Origin: Paenibacillus lemnae | GTDB lineage: Bacteria > Bacillota > Bacilli > Paenibacillales > Paenibacillaceae | Assembly (NCBI RefSeq): GCF_012933385.1 | Contig: NZ_JABBPN010000004.1 | Location: 124,001-188,000 of the forward strand | Direction of reading: 5' to 3' | DNA length: 64,000 bases | Part shown: positions 1-9,589 of the stretch, in pieces | How positions within the stretch are numbered: position 1 is the first letter of the stretch | Layout of the letters: each line of letters opens with the position of its first letter | The notes under the pieces: generated by a model | Told to the model about the DNA's origin: nothing | What the model saw: only the letters and a program-made list of their open reading frames with translations | Database searches by the model: none | Program-made: the position numbers and the translations under genes

Positions 1-848
1 ACATCCATTATCTTATTTAAGTCTTCCCCCGGTATATTGTCTAGTCCTAACTCTTGAATAGAAATCCAGGGCCATTTGCTGTCACCATTAGGCTCGGAAA
101 CGACTCGATCCTGTCCATTGACAATCATGATATTACCGGCGTAGGGTGCGGAGGGATGGTGAATCGCTTCGAAGAACAAATTACGTCCCACCTCAATCTC
201 GATCAAGCCTACAATATCTGAGTAATTACTTGAGAAGATCTTCCGGTTGTATGAGAATACCTGCTCTTTATGTCTGGATCCAGGCAGGACAATCTGTGCC
301 TGCTCCTCATGGAGCCCCTGCCAGTTGGAAATTAATCGGGAATCATTCAGAAACGGCGAGTAGCGCAGGTTGGCTGATAAGCGGGTCATATGATAAAAAC
401 CATCATGCCTCTCCGGGATTGTACTGTTCGCCATATAAACGCGAATGGAGTGGATATATGCATTCTGCCGCTTCAGATTATCAAGAATCGGAGCGATGGT
501 ATCTCGATATTCCTCCAGCTGATGCGGCCCGTTCAGGAATGGACTCTCGAAGAAATTTTGCATTTTTGGATCAAAGGCAATAATCTCCGCAAGATCCTGC
601 ACCATATTGGCCTTTTGCAAAATATTGTTCTTCATCTGCAGAACATTCTGATTCATTAGAACCTGACCCTGACCAATCGCAGACTTCGACGCCTGGTAAT
701 ACAGAATGATCCCCATCGTCGTCATCGAGAGAGTTAGAATAAACAAGAAAGCCAGAATAAACTTCCAGGTAACGCTCAGATTCCAGTTCCGTGACAAGCG
801 CAAGGGCGAACACTCCATCTGTTTATATTTGGAAACCATTCTATTCAT
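1..848 (-). CDS. YesM-type sensor histidine kinase, N-terminal part (runs off left edge)
   Basis: The minus-strand frame is open from an ATG at 846-848 to the window edge, giving about 282 residues. A basic N-terminus is followed by a membrane segment around residues 28-50 (WKFILAFLFILTLSMTTMG), then a soluble extracellular-type region, as in YesM-like kinases that sense sugars outside the cell. The HAMP, His-kinase and ATPase domains would lie beyond the edge, so kinase identity is inferred from the N-terminal layout and from the adjacent LplABC-type importer. No good ribosome binding site precedes either ATG (848 or 839), so the start is uncertain. It lies downstream of a binding-protein gene and is separated from it by a strong terminator. 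Confidence 0.7.
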   Translation of the reverse strand, partial: MNRMVSKYKQMECSPLRLSRNWNLSVTWKFILAFLFILTLSMTTMGIILYYQASKSAIGQGQVLMNQNVLQMKNNILQKANMVQDLAEIIAFDPKMQNFFESPFLNGPHQLEEYRDTIAPILDNLKRQNAYIHSIRVYMANSTIPERHDGFYHMTRLSANLRYSPFLNDSRLISNWQGLHEEQAQIVLPGSRHKEQVFSYNRKIFSSNYSDIVGLIEIEVGRNLFFEAIHHPSAPYAGNIMIVNGQDRVVSEPNGDSKWPWISIQELGLDNIPGEDLNKIMD

Positions 849-883
849 ATTGTAGCATGAAAATGGGATTTTCTGTTCAAATC

Positions 884-920
884 AAATTCCCGTTCCAGCT
901 TGAAGCCGGAACGGGAATTT
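884..920 (-). terminator. Rho-independent terminator after the binding-protein gene
   Basis: A perfect 13-bp stem (AAATTCCCGTTCC with GGAACGGGAATTT, 11-nt loop) lies 18 bp past the stop codon at 938. It closes the importer operon 4681-938 and sits just ahead of the edge kinase gene. The trailing U-tract is short. Confidence 0.75.
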
Positions 921-937
921 TCATTTTGAAATGACGA

Positions 938-2737
938 TTATCGGTTAGCGAAAACTGTTTTTTCCGTGATCTCGACATCGTATTTAATCACTTCGTCATA
1001 GCCAAGTCCCTTGGCTTTATCAACCATCTGGTTCTTAAGTTTATTATACTCTTCTTCATTTTTCGCAAAGACCATTTTCCAGGAATATTCCTTGATCACT
1101 TTTCCGATCTCGCTCAACTTCTGCTGAATATCGGCAGGCGGTGTAGCAGGGGCATCTCCTGTAAATACCGGCTGATGTACAGCAATTAAATCATTCTTCA
1201 CAAAATATTCTCTCGGTGTCATGGCCCCCATCGCTTCACGCCAGCTCTTGGTAACCGGATCCGGATCGTGATTTAACACCGAGGTCCAAAGATTGTAATC
1301 ATAAGGCTCTTTTGTATCAGGATGAATCATGGAGTTTTTCAAGGTCGTGTTATTGATCTGATTCATGCCATCCTTAAACGTACCACCGCCAAATTCCTCA
1401 GGTACCGGTTCTGTATTCGCTGGCAGTGCCTTATATCCGTAATCCGTTACAATCGGCTTGCCTGAACCGTCGATGTCCCATGCCAACCCTTTGGGCCCAT
1501 AGCTCGCTTCCATCATGCCATCCGGCGTGTACAGCCAATTGAGAAATTCCATGATGCGTTCAGGGTCTTTCGCTTTGGAACCGATGGCCCAGACACGGTT
1601 CCCCCCGTAAGGATTCATTCCATAGGACACAATTTTCTCTTGTTGGAACGGAATCAGGGCAAAACCTTTACCAGCTGCGGTGTTTTCCGGTGTGTTATAT
1701 GCATTGCTGAGCCAAGGGAACTGTGAGAAGAAAACCTGGCCGTCTTTAAATTTGTTTGAAACATCAGAGAATTTCTGCGTCAAGGAATCCGGATCGAGCA
1801 GCCCCATCTGATTGGCATCAAAGTAGAACTTCAATCCCTCTAAGTAGTAACCATCATCATCAAGAATTCCCTGCCACTCTTTTGTGTTAACGGAGACGAG
1901 TGTAAGACCCGCAGGATTGAAACCATCGCCTTCTTGATAGCCGTTCATCTGGGAAATAACTTTGGCAAGCGTCATATAATTGCCGTCCCAATCCGACCAG
2001 AGCGATATGCCGTAAGTCGGACGTCCTGAATCACTCTTTGGCTCAAGCTCTTTCATCTGCTTCAACACATTCAGATAGTCAGACAGCGTATTAATTTCAG
2101 GGCTGCCCAGCTTCTGATATAGATCCCATCTAAGATTCGGACCGAAAACCATCTCCGCTCCCTCGGAGGGACCTTCGCCTGAGCCGACATCGTGTCCGAT
2201 CCCGTATATGGCTGTACCTCCGCCGAACTGCTGCTTATTAGCATCTATGGCCTGGCCGGCGTTTTTGAGAATGTCCGGTCCGTATTTCTCAAGCAGTCCA
2301 TTCTGATTCCAGTCCAGAAGCAGGCCGGCCTTGATGGCATCCTGATAATCATCGCCATTGCTTCCGAATACAACGAGGTCACCCAGATCACCGGCAGCCA
2401 TCATCGTTGCAATCTTTTGCTGTCCTCCAGCAAGGTTGGATGCGATAATGTTCAGCTTGATATTAAACTTATCCTTGATCAGCTTAGCAAACCATCCCGG
2501 CTGCTCACCTGCATAGTTAGCCAGCATCGAGAATACGGTGATCGTGATTTCTTCTTTGGCAGCTGACTCCCCATTTGCATCTCCTTTGCCCGGTTCTGCA
2601 GAGCTGGAGCTGTCTGACGGCTTTGTTTCCGTTGTATTTTTTACGTTGTTAGCTGAACCCCCTCCACTGCAAGCCGTGAATACCAGCATAATACTAATCA
2701 GAATCGTAAATACAGACCATTGTTTTCTTCTGTTCAT
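938..2737 (-). CDS. Extracellular solute-binding lipoprotein of a carbohydrate ABC importer (LplA type)
   Basis: This is the substrate-binding subunit of an oligosaccharide importer, anchored outside the membrane by lipid. The N-terminus MNRRKQWSVFTILISIML leads to a lipobox VFTAC, followed by a Ser/Gly-rich linker and a long type-1 solute-binding fold, about 599 residues in all. The start at 2737 is chosen because GAGGGG precedes it; the frame extends 8 codons further upstream without a better ribosome site. It is the last gene of the operon permease(B)-permease(C)-binding protein and is followed by a terminator. The substrate is not determined by sequence; the neighbourhood suggests a pectin- or rhamnogalacturonan-derived oligosaccharide. 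No ATPase gene is adjacent. Confidence 0.85.
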   Translation of the reverse strand: MNRRKQWSVFTILISIMLVFTACSGGGSANNVKNTTETKPSDSSSSAEPGKGDANGESAAKEEITITVFSMLANYAGEQPGWFAKLIKDKFNIKLNIIASNLAGGQQKIATMMAAGDLGDLVVFGSNGDDYQDAIKAGLLLDWNQNGLLEKYGPDILKNAGQAIDANKQQFGGGTAIYGIGHDVGSGEGPSEGAEMVFGPNLRWDLYQKLGSPEINTLSDYLNVLKQMKELEPKSDSGRPTYGISLWSDWDGNYMTLAKVISQMNGYQEGDGFNPAGLTLVSVNTKEWQGILDDDGYYLEGLKFYFDANQMGLLDPDSLTQKFSDVSNKFKDGQVFFSQFPWLSNAYNTPENTAAGKGFALIPFQQEKIVSYGMNPYGGNRVWAIGSKAKDPERIMEFLNWLYTPDGMMEASYGPKGLAWDIDGSGKPIVTDYGYKALPANTEPVPEEFGGGTFKDGMNQINNTTLKNSMIHPDTKEPYDYNLWTSVLNHDPDPVTKSWREAMGAMTPREYFVKNDLIAVHQPVFTGDAPATPPADIQQKLSEIGKVIKEYSWKMVFAKNEEEYNKLKNQMVDKAKGLGYDEVIKYDVEITEKTVFANR

Positions 2738-2793
2738 TGTCACTAACCCCTCTCTACACATAATGAAATATTTTTAATTCGTCCAAAAGCTGC

Positions 2794-3687
2794 TTATCCT
2801 TTGACAGCACCGATCATGATGCCTTTTACGAAAAAACGCTGGAAGAAAGGATATACCAGGAGGATCGGTGTCACAACAACCATAGAGACCGTCGTCCGAA
2901 TAGAAGTAGGTGTCGCCATATTAGCCAGATCCATATTGGCTGACCCGCTCATCTGCTTCATTAATTGTGCCAGCGATGTCGCTTCATTCATGTATCGATA
3001 CAGTATGAATTGAAGAGAGAACAGTTTTTGATCCGTCACAAGAAACAATGTGTCAGTAAATGAATTCCATTGTCCTACAGCGGCAAAGATCGCGATGGTC
3101 GCCAGGATCGGCATGCTCAAGGGAAGGATAATTTTAGCGAAAATAACAACATAACCAGCTCCGTCAATTTGCGCGGATTCCTGGAGTGAGATCGGAGTTG
3201 CCTCAATGAACGTTTTTACCAAAATAATGAAAAATGGTGACACGATAGCAGGAAGGATATAAGCAAGGAAATTATTAACTAGCCCCAGATTAAGCATGGT
3301 CAGATACCAAGGAATTAATCCTGCATTGAAATACATCGAAATCATAAGAAAGCGGTACCAAAATTTACGTCCCCACATTTCGTTCTTCGTGAACAGATAA
3401 CCGAGAAACGCGGAGGCAAATACAGTCAATGCAGTACCAATAACCGTCCTTGACAGCGAGACGAAAGCCGCCAGTCCGAGACCCGGCAGTTTGAATACAT
3501 CCATATAATTCGTAAAATGGACATCAATCGGATAGAACAATACAAGTCCTCTGCTGCTCAGATCATTGTTGCTGATCGTATTAATGAACAAATAATAGAA
3601 AGGAAAAATGCACAACAGCGTAAACAATGCGAATCCCGAATAATTCAAAATTTGAAAAATACCGAGCTTCTCTTTCTTTTCTACCAT
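2794..3687 (-). CDS. Carbohydrate ABC importer permease, LplC/YtcP type
   Basis: Inner-membrane permease of about 297 residues with six predicted membrane segments. It carries the EAA cytoplasmic loop (SLQESAQIDGAGYVVIFAKI), which contacts the ATPase, and the typical C-terminal ending VKGIMIGAVKG. The start at 3687 (MVEKKEKLGIFQ) fits the family N-terminus; upstream in-frame codons extend 34 residues into the preceding permease gene and are not expected to be coding. AGGAGGG is very close to the ATG and AAAGGAG lies further upstream. It lies between its partner permease and the binding protein and forms a heterodimeric channel with the former. Confidence 0.88.
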   Translation of the reverse strand: MVEKKEKLGIFQILNYSGFALFTLLCIFPFYYLFINTISNNDLSSRGLVLFYPIDVHFTNYMDVFKLPGLGLAAFVSLSRTVIGTALTVFASAFLGYLFTKNEMWGRKFWYRFLMISMYFNAGLIPWYLTMLNLGLVNNFLAYILPAIVSPFFIILVKTFIEATPISLQESAQIDGAGYVVIFAKIILPLSMPILATIAIFAAVGQWNSFTDTLFLVTDQKLFSLQFILYRYMNEATSLAQLMKQMSGSANMDLANMATPTSIRTTVSMVVVTPILLVYPFFQRFFVKGIMIGAVKG

Positions 3688-3718
3688 AACCCTCCTGCTC
3701 TCCTTTCCTGCAAATATC

Positions 3719-4681
3719 TCAGATAATATTCTCCCCGCGGAACAGCTTCGATAAATGATTGGCTGCAAAAAGCAGAACGATACTGACAATAGACTTCAAC
3801 AAACTGACAGCCGTGGAAAACGAGAAGTTGGAATTCATCATCCCTATGTTGTACACATACAAATCCAGTACCTCGATCCTTCCCATATTGATCGCATTCT
3901 GAAACACGTAAAATTGTTCAAATCCGTTGTTAATGAAGTTTGCGATGGACAAGAGCAGGAGTACGAAGAACGTTGGCATGATGCCCGGTACGGTGATATG
4001 CCACATCAATCGAAAACGGCCCGCGCCGTCGACCTTGGCAGCTTCGTATAATTCTTGATCGATTCCCGTTATAGCAGCAATGTACATGATTGCACTCCAG
4101 CCCAGTGTTTTCCACACACTCCAGAGCGTCATCGCCAGCCATGTATTAGAATCAGAGGCAAGAATATTCATTGGGCGATCAATAAGACCTAAGTTAAGCA
4201 ATACATTGTTCAAGAAACCGTTATCTACAGAAAAAAGCATAAATGCAAAGGAATAAACCAGCACCCAGCTAATAAAATTCGGCAGTGTAGTAAGCGTTTG
4301 CACCATTCGTTTGAAGAAGGTACTGCGAATTTCGGTTAAGAAGATGGCAAAAGCAACCGGAAGTACAGAAGTTAAAAGACTCAGCCCGCTCATAGCAAAC
4401 GTATTAGTCAAGACACGGACAATTTCCTGACGGCGAACGTCATTCGAGAACATGGATGTGAACCAATAGAACCCCATATATTCACTGTCCTTCAGCGGGA
4501 TGCCGGGCCGGTAGTCATAAAAGGCATAGATCCATCCATAGAGCGGTAAATAGGAGAAGACAAAGGCCAGAGCAAGAAACGGAAGCGCCATCAAAAATAA
4601 CTTATACTTATCTCTTGATAGTAAGGACCTGTCTAGCCTGGTATGCAGACGAGACACTTGGCCTGGCTTGATGTTATTCAT
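3719..4681 (-). CDS. Carbohydrate ABC importer permease, LplB type
   Basis: This 320-residue permease has a short basic cytoplasmic N-terminus and about six membrane segments. Its EAA loop reads LYEAAKVDGAGRFRLMWHIT, and the C-terminus ends in basic residues. A clear ribosome site (GGGGGAAGG) precedes the ATG at 4681. It opens the operon made with the LplC-type permease and the binding lipoprotein. The gap to the gene upstream holds a terminator at 4803-4830, so this importer probably has its own promoter in 4682-4800, where I could not fix one. Confidence 0.88.
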   Translation of the reverse strand: MNNIKPGQVSRLHTRLDRSLLSRDKYKLFLMALPFLALAFVFSYLPLYGWIYAFYDYRPGIPLKDSEYMGFYWFTSMFSNDVRRQEIVRVLTNTFAMSGLSLLTSVLPVAFAIFLTEIRSTFFKRMVQTLTTLPNFISWVLVYSFAFMLFSVDNGFLNNVLLNLGLIDRPMNILASDSNTWLAMTLWSVWKTLGWSAIMYIAAITGIDQELYEAAKVDGAGRFRLMWHITVPGIMPTFFVLLLLSIANFINNGFEQFYVFQNAINMGRIEVLDLYVYNIGMMNSNFSFSTAVSLLKSIVSIVLLFAANHLSKLFRGENII

Positions 4682-4802
4682 TTCCTTCCCCCTTTAGTAA
4701 GTAGCTACATTTTTATTATAGGAGGGCATCATGGTCCGGGATATATCAAAATATCACTTCAATGTTGAAATTCCACGGGGTTTTATAAATCACAGATCAA
4801 AA

Positions 4803-4830
4803 AAACGCCGACCTCTATAGGTCGACGTTT
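4803..4830 (-). terminator. Terminator after the second binding-protein gene
   Basis: The stem pairs AAACG-C-CGACCT with AGGTCG-A-CGTTT (one mismatch, 4-nt loop) and is followed on the minus strand by a run of seven T. It closes the rhamnogalacturonan lyase/importer operon. Confidence 0.8.
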
Positions 4831-4875
4831 CATCACAAAAATTATAAAACCGAAAGAACGGCGGGTAAAGGAGAA

Positions 4876-6555
4876 TTAGCGGAATTGACCAGCGTCAATC
4901 GCTTTCTGCTTCTCGTCCAGAATCTCCTGGTAGCCTGCATCCAGGAACTTCTTCTTGGCGGCTTCGTATTTGGAATCGAACTCGGCTTCTGGTGCCAGCA
5001 CGATGTCCAGGTACAGTTCCTGGAACAGGGCATTCAGATCGGCCTTATACTCATTGAGATTCTCAAGCACAACAGAGAACAAAGCGTCTGGTGTACGATA
5101 TTCAGCGGTGTCGTTCCGATATTTAATCATATCTTCAGCAAGCTGCTCGTATCCTGCCGGTGCCCAGTTTCTCATGTTCGCCTTGTGGGTTAACTCCGGC
5201 GTTGCAAATACCGGCGTTTCCGTCACCAAGGCCCAGTAGTCTTTATTATTGTTTTGAGAGAGGACAGACTCGCCTTTAAAGTCTTGATTTTTTAAGGGAA
5301 GTCCCTCACTGTCCATGGTATAATTTTCGCCTTCCACACCATTTTGAAGCACGAACAAGTTTTCCGGCTGGCTCATCCACTCCAGATACATCCAGACCGC
5401 TGCACGTTCCTCATCCGTGGATTCATAGTTGATGCCCATAATGAAACCAAACGGCCAGTAAGCACGGGTCTGCGGTACATTCCCTTCCGGAACACCAGCA
5501 CCAGGAGGTACAACAGCAAATTCAGCATCCGGATTATTTTTCAAGGTCGCTTCAAATACATCGGTATTGCTTGCAAGATAGAAAGGATAGGTTCCTGTCC
5601 GGCCTGCGACAAACTCGGATTTCACTTTATTGTCATCATCACGCAGATAAAATTCCTTGTCGATCAATCCATTATGATATTGAAAGTTCAGATTTCGCAG
5701 CCATTTCTCGGTATCCTTGGTTGTAAAATCCGCGACGGCCAAATCGGAATACAGTGCCCGATATGCCGGATCCACCGGCCAATCCCGGAAGCCGTAGCTG
5801 TAGGTGTAATTGTTCCGCGTAAGCGACCCGCCGTTGACGCCGAGTCCGGCTTCCTTCCACTTCTTCAGCATATCGTTATACTTCTCAAGAGAAGATAAAT
5901 CTTCTACCTTCATGCCTACTTTTTCTACCCAATCCTTACGAATTAAGGTGACAAAATTGTCGGTATCGGGACGTGCAGCAAAGACAAACATATTTTTTCC
6001 GTCCACCACACCATACTTCTGATTCGTTTCCCCCATGTTCTTCCAGTATGTAGGAGCATAGTTTGCGATCTCTTCCCAGTCCAGCGGCTGCATAACATCT
6101 TCACCGTAGTAAGCTAGCGCTTGGGGCATGTCATAGTGAAAAATAATCTCCGGTGCTTTGTGTGCCGCAAGCAGCTGCTCATAATCCGTAACCTCGTTGT
6201 TGCGCGTGATCGGGATAAACTTAACCTTGATGTTGTACTTATCCCCAAACTCCTTCTGAATCCAGCGTGTATAATAATTATCTGTCACATTCCAGCCCTC
6301 AAACGCCCGTTCATAGACCGGAATATCCAGATTAACAGTCTCCTTGAACCCCTGGGAATAATCAGGATAACCCTCCTTGTTTTCGCCTGTTTTTCCTGCA
6401 TTCTCCCCGGTATTACCGGTATTATTAGTTGAAGGCTTCTGTCCGTTATCGCTTCCGCCCGCGCTGTTTCCACTGTTATTTCCTGTACAGCCAGCCAGAA
6501 GACTGATGATCAACATCCACGCCATACACATGGCGGCCATTTTTCTTCTTTTCAT
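4876..6555 (-). CDS. Extracellular solute-binding lipoprotein (LplA type), rhamnogalacturonan operon
   Basis: The 559-residue product has a lipoprotein signal (MAAMCMAWMLIISLLAGC, lipobox LLAGC) and a Gly/Ser/Asn linker before a long periplasmic-binding fold. It is the last gene of the cluster lyase, cohesin-SLH anchor, permease, permease, binding protein, so it most likely binds the unsaturated rhamnogalacturonan oligosaccharides made by the lyase. This is an inference from gene order; specificity cannot be read from the sequence. GGAGG upstream of the ATG supports the start. Confidence 0.87.
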   Translation of the reverse strand: MKRRKMAAMCMAWMLIISLLAGCTGNNSGNSAGGSDNGQKPSTNNTGNTGENAGKTGENKEGYPDYSQGFKETVNLDIPVYERAFEGWNVTDNYYTRWIQKEFGDKYNIKVKFIPITRNNEVTDYEQLLAAHKAPEIIFHYDMPQALAYYGEDVMQPLDWEEIANYAPTYWKNMGETNQKYGVVDGKNMFVFAARPDTDNFVTLIRKDWVEKVGMKVEDLSSLEKYNDMLKKWKEAGLGVNGGSLTRNNYTYSYGFRDWPVDPAYRALYSDLAVADFTTKDTEKWLRNLNFQYHNGLIDKEFYLRDDDNKVKSEFVAGRTGTYPFYLASNTDVFEATLKNNPDAEFAVVPPGAGVPEGNVPQTRAYWPFGFIMGINYESTDEERAAVWMYLEWMSQPENLFVLQNGVEGENYTMDSEGLPLKNQDFKGESVLSQNNNKDYWALVTETPVFATPELTHKANMRNWAPAGYEQLAEDMIKYRNDTAEYRTPDALFSVVLENLNEYKADLNALFQELYLDIVLAPEAEFDSKYEAAKKKFLDAGYQEILDEKQKAIDAGQFR

Positions 6556-6604
6556 CGTAACTCCTCCATATATTCATATTTCTGCTCTAGTCCGGCCATA
6601 GAGA

Positions 6605-7504
6605 CTATCCCTTAACCGATCCGAGCATTACACCCTGAACAAAATACTTCTGAATGAACGGATAAACACAGATGATCGGCAGGGTAGCGAAGACGACGAC
6701 TGAAGCCTTCAGCACCTCCGGATTGCTAAGCTGCACACTGGTAGCCTCCAGCTGGAAACTTTCACTCGCTTGAACTACCAAGTAGTACAGCTTCAGCTGC
6801 AGCGGCCTTAAATCAATATTATGTTTAATGTAAAACAAGGCGTCCTGATAAGCATTCCATCGACCAACCGCATAGAACAAGGACAAGGTGGCGAGGATGG
6901 GCTTGGAAAGCGGAAGCACAATGCTGATGAGGATGCGGAAATGTCCTGCTCCATCGATCCGGGCTGACTCTTCCAGACTGACGGGAATGCTGCTGGCAAT
7001 GGAACTCCTAAGTATCAGCAGATTAAAAGCGCTGAAAGACAGCGGCAGGATGAGTGACCAGATGGTGTCCAGCATTCCGAGACTATTGACCAGCAGGTAA
7101 TCGGGAATGATTCCTCCGCCGAAATAAAGCGTGAACACAAACAAGAAAGTTATAACTGTGCGCCCTTTGAGCTGCGGCCTGGACAGCGGATAAGCGGCGC
7201 AGATCGTAACGATCATGCCAATAATAGTAAATAATACGGTTACGATAACGCTTACATATAAAGATTTAATAATACTGGCGTCGGCAAAAATTTTGCTGTA
7301 GGCTTCGAGCGTGAATCCTTTCGGAAAGAGAAACACCTTTTGTGCGATCACATAGGCGTCGTCGCTTAATGATTTGGCGACAACATGAAGAAATGGCAGC
7401 AAACATGCCAGAGACAAGATCAGCAGTGAAAGGCGAATCAGCACATCCCAAATATCCAGGCTCCACCTTCGGGGTGAGACCTTGGTGCTGTCAGGTATTT
7501 TCAT
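6605..7504 (-). CDS. Carbohydrate ABC importer permease, LplC/YtcP type
   Basis: Permease of 299 residues with six membrane segments. The EAA loop SLEESARIDGAGHFRILISI and the C-terminal QGVMLGSVKG signature are both present. It lies 49 bp upstream of the binding-protein gene and 15 bp downstream of the LplB-type permease gene, so the three are surely cotranscribed. It would form the translocation channel with the 7520-8482 product and use a shared MsmX-like ATPase encoded elsewhere. Confidence 0.88.
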   Translation of the reverse strand: MKIPDSTKVSPRRWSLDIWDVLIRLSLLILSLACLLPFLHVVAKSLSDDAYVIAQKVFLFPKGFTLEAYSKIFADASIIKSLYVSVIVTVLFTIIGMIVTICAAYPLSRPQLKGRTVITFLFVFTLYFGGGIIPDYLLVNSLGMLDTIWSLILPLSFSAFNLLILRSSIASSIPVSLEESARIDGAGHFRILISIVLPLSKPILATLSLFYAVGRWNAYQDALFYIKHNIDLRPLQLKLYYLVVQASESFQLEATSVQLSNPEVLKASVVVFATLPIICVYPFIQKYFVQGVMLGSVKG

Positions 7505-7519
7505 GAATAGCCTCCTTAC

Positions 7520-8482
7520 TTAAATCAAACCGTCCTCGCCAAGCTTCTTGGCGATCCGGTCGGCGAGCAGTACAAGAATCAACCCGATGATCGCCTGAAA
7601 CAATCCAAGTGCTGTCGCACGGCTGAAGTTGCCGCCTTCAATACCCCAGCGGTACACCAGTACCGGGATCGTTGTCGTGTATTCGGTCGTTGCCTTGTTT
7701 GCCAAAGCAAATACTCGCTCGAACGATCCGCCCATCACATGTCCAAGGCTCAGTATCAGTAAAGTAACGATGGTCACCCGGATCGACGGAAGCGTCACAT
7801 TCCACATTTTACGTAATCGTCCCGCTCCATCCACAGTCGCCGCCTCATACAGCTCCGGATTAATTCCGCTGATCGCAGCGAGGTAAATAATCGTACCCCA
7901 GCCCATACTCTGCCACACGCCGATGGCGATATAGCTAAACAACCAGTTTGTATCATTCTGCAAGAAAGGAATACGGTTCCCCCCCAGCTGCTCGATCACA
8001 TTGTTAATCATGCCGCTGCCTTCACCCAGCAGCTGGTATGCGATAGCACCGATAATGACCCATGACAGGAAATGCGGCAGGTAAAGAAGCGTTTGATTCA
8101 CGCGCTTGAATACGACACCCTTGATTTCGTTCAGCAGCAATGCCAGTACGATCGGCATCGTAAAGCTGAACATAAGATCCAGCGTATTGAGCATCAGCGT
8201 ATTGCGAACGGCCCGCCCAAAGTCAGACTTGGCAAACAACTGCTGAAACACTTCAAACCCGACCCACTCGCTGCCCCAAAAGCCTCTGGCAACTTTGTAA
8301 TCTTTAAACGCAAGCATGAGACCGGACATCGGAGCATATTTGAAAATCAGGACAAACGTAAGTGGTATCAGCAGCAGTGCATAAAGCTGCCAGTCTCTGC
8401 GAAGAAAATAGAACCCTCCTTTTTTTTCTTTCTTCAAATGCAATGAAGCCACAGTCGCGTCAGCTCTAGCTGCTGCTCTCAA
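7520..8482 (-). CDS. Carbohydrate ABC importer permease, LplB type
   Basis: Permease of 320 residues with a basic N-terminal tail and about six membrane segments. Its EAA loop is LYEAATVDGAGRLRKMWNVT. Its start overlaps the stop of the upstream cohesin-SLH gene by four bases, which implies translational coupling between surface anchor and importer. That coupling is the strongest local evidence that the importer serves the polysaccharide enzyme system encoded just upstream. Confidence 0.88.
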   Translation of the reverse strand: MRAAARADATVASLHLKKEKKGGFYFLRRDWQLYALLLIPLTFVLIFKYAPMSGLMLAFKDYKVARGFWGSEWVGFEVFQQLFAKSDFGRAVRNTLMLNTLDLMFSFTMPIVLALLLNEIKGVVFKRVNQTLLYLPHFLSWVIIGAIAYQLLGEGSGMINNVIEQLGGNRIPFLQNDTNWLFSYIAIGVWQSMGWGTIIYLAAISGINPELYEAATVDGAGRLRKMWNVTLPSIRVTIVTLLILSLGHVMGGSFERVFALANKATTEYTTTIPVLVYRWGIEGGNFSRATALGLFQAIIGLILVLLADRIAKKLGEDGLI

Positions 8483-9513
8483 TCTCCCACCTCCTTAACT
8501 CCGGAGAGGGATGGATCAATTGCCAGAATAAGGTGAACCGCTTCAGCACGATTGGCATTCTTTAATGGAGCAAATTGATTCCTTCCAATACCTTGGATCC
8601 ACCCGCGATCGACCGCAGAGGCAATATATGGCTGTGCCCAAGCCGGGATTTGCTCTGTATCCGAGAACTTCGGTTTGGCAGCAGGATCTGGAACAACGCC
8701 TTGTGATCTGACGATGACGGCAGCCATTTCTGCACGTGTAATCAGCCTGTTATGACGGAAGGTTCCGTCTGCATATCCTTCAATAAGCCCCGATTCTACT
8801 GCTGTCTGGATATAACCCTTGGACCACACCGGAATATTCCTGCTATCCTTGAATTGCAGTTCAGGTGCTTCGGAGACAGGAAGTTCTAAAGCCCGTACAA
8901 GCATCGTAACGAATTCAGCACGTGTCACCTGCTTCTGAGGCCGGAAGGTCTGATCACTGTATCCGTTGACCCAGCCGAGTTCACTAGCTTTCAAAATGGA
9001 TGTCTCTGCCCAGTGGCCTTTAATATCAGTGAATGTAATGGATTGAGCAGTAATGGCTCGAACTTCATTCTTCAGCTCAGCCATCTCCAGTCCCGAATCG
9101 ACCAGTTTAATGTGATGAAGCTTAAATTCAGCCGGACCAGAATGAGATATAAGCCGTTCGAATGTAAGCACAGCTAAAGATGCTTCACCCTGAATTCCTT
9201 TGACATTTCCAACCTTGGAATGCGCAAACAGCAGATCATTATCCTTCAGAATCGGATCGACCGTAAAGCCGGATACCGGACTTTTCGCTTCAATAAACTT
9301 TAGCCGCTTCGTATCATAGGCAAGATTGAATTGATACGCGTACAGATCGGTTAAACGCTGTCCTTTCACTTCAAGTATTACATTCGATCCCTGGTTAGCT
9401 GCTTTTATAGTAATCACCGGTCCGCTGTCAGCCATCAGTGCTCCCGAGGGGTACAGAGACAATACCATGAACAGAACGACCGCAATAAAACCTAATTTTT
9501 TAATCGAAATCAT
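8479..9513 (-). CDS. Secreted cohesin-like plus triple SLH-domain cell-surface anchor
   Basis: The 344-residue product has a signal peptide (about residues 1-29). A cohesin-like beta-sandwich follows at about 33-155 (LTDLYAYQFNLAYD..LKFIEA..). Three SLH domains lie at about 160-210, 222-270 and 283-332, each with the RAE motif (TRAEFVTML, TRAEMAAVI, NRAEAVHLI) used to bind pyruvylated secondary cell-wall polymer. The protein is therefore likely exported and held on the wall, presenting the cohesin-like module outward. It follows the 2003-residue lyase/esterase gene, whose C-terminus carries a dockerin-like region, and overlaps the permease gene by 4 bp. Cohesin assignment is by pattern; binding to the neighbour is inferred. 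Confidence 0.82.
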   Translation of the reverse strand: MISIKKLGFIAVVLFMVLSLYPSGALMADSGPVITIKAANQGSNVILEVKGQRLTDLYAYQFNLAYDTKRLKFIEAKSPVSGFTVDPILKDNDLLFAHSKVGNVKGIQGEASLAVLTFERLISHSGPAEFKLHHIKLVDSGLEMAELKNEVRAITAQSITFTDIKGHWAETSILKASELGWVNGYSDQTFRPQKQVTRAEFVTMLVRALELPVSEAPELQFKDSRNIPVWSKGYIQTAVESGLIEGYADGTFRHNRLITRAEMAAVIVRSQGVVPDPAAKPKFSDTEQIPAWAQPYIASAVDRGWIQGIGRNQFAPLKNANRAEAVHLILAIDPSLSGVKEVGD

Positions 9514-9589
9514 ATGTCTCTCCTTTCCCAGGAGGAGATCGAGGAAAGAGCTTCATGCTCCTTCCTCTCTCCTTCTTTCTTAACGTGAG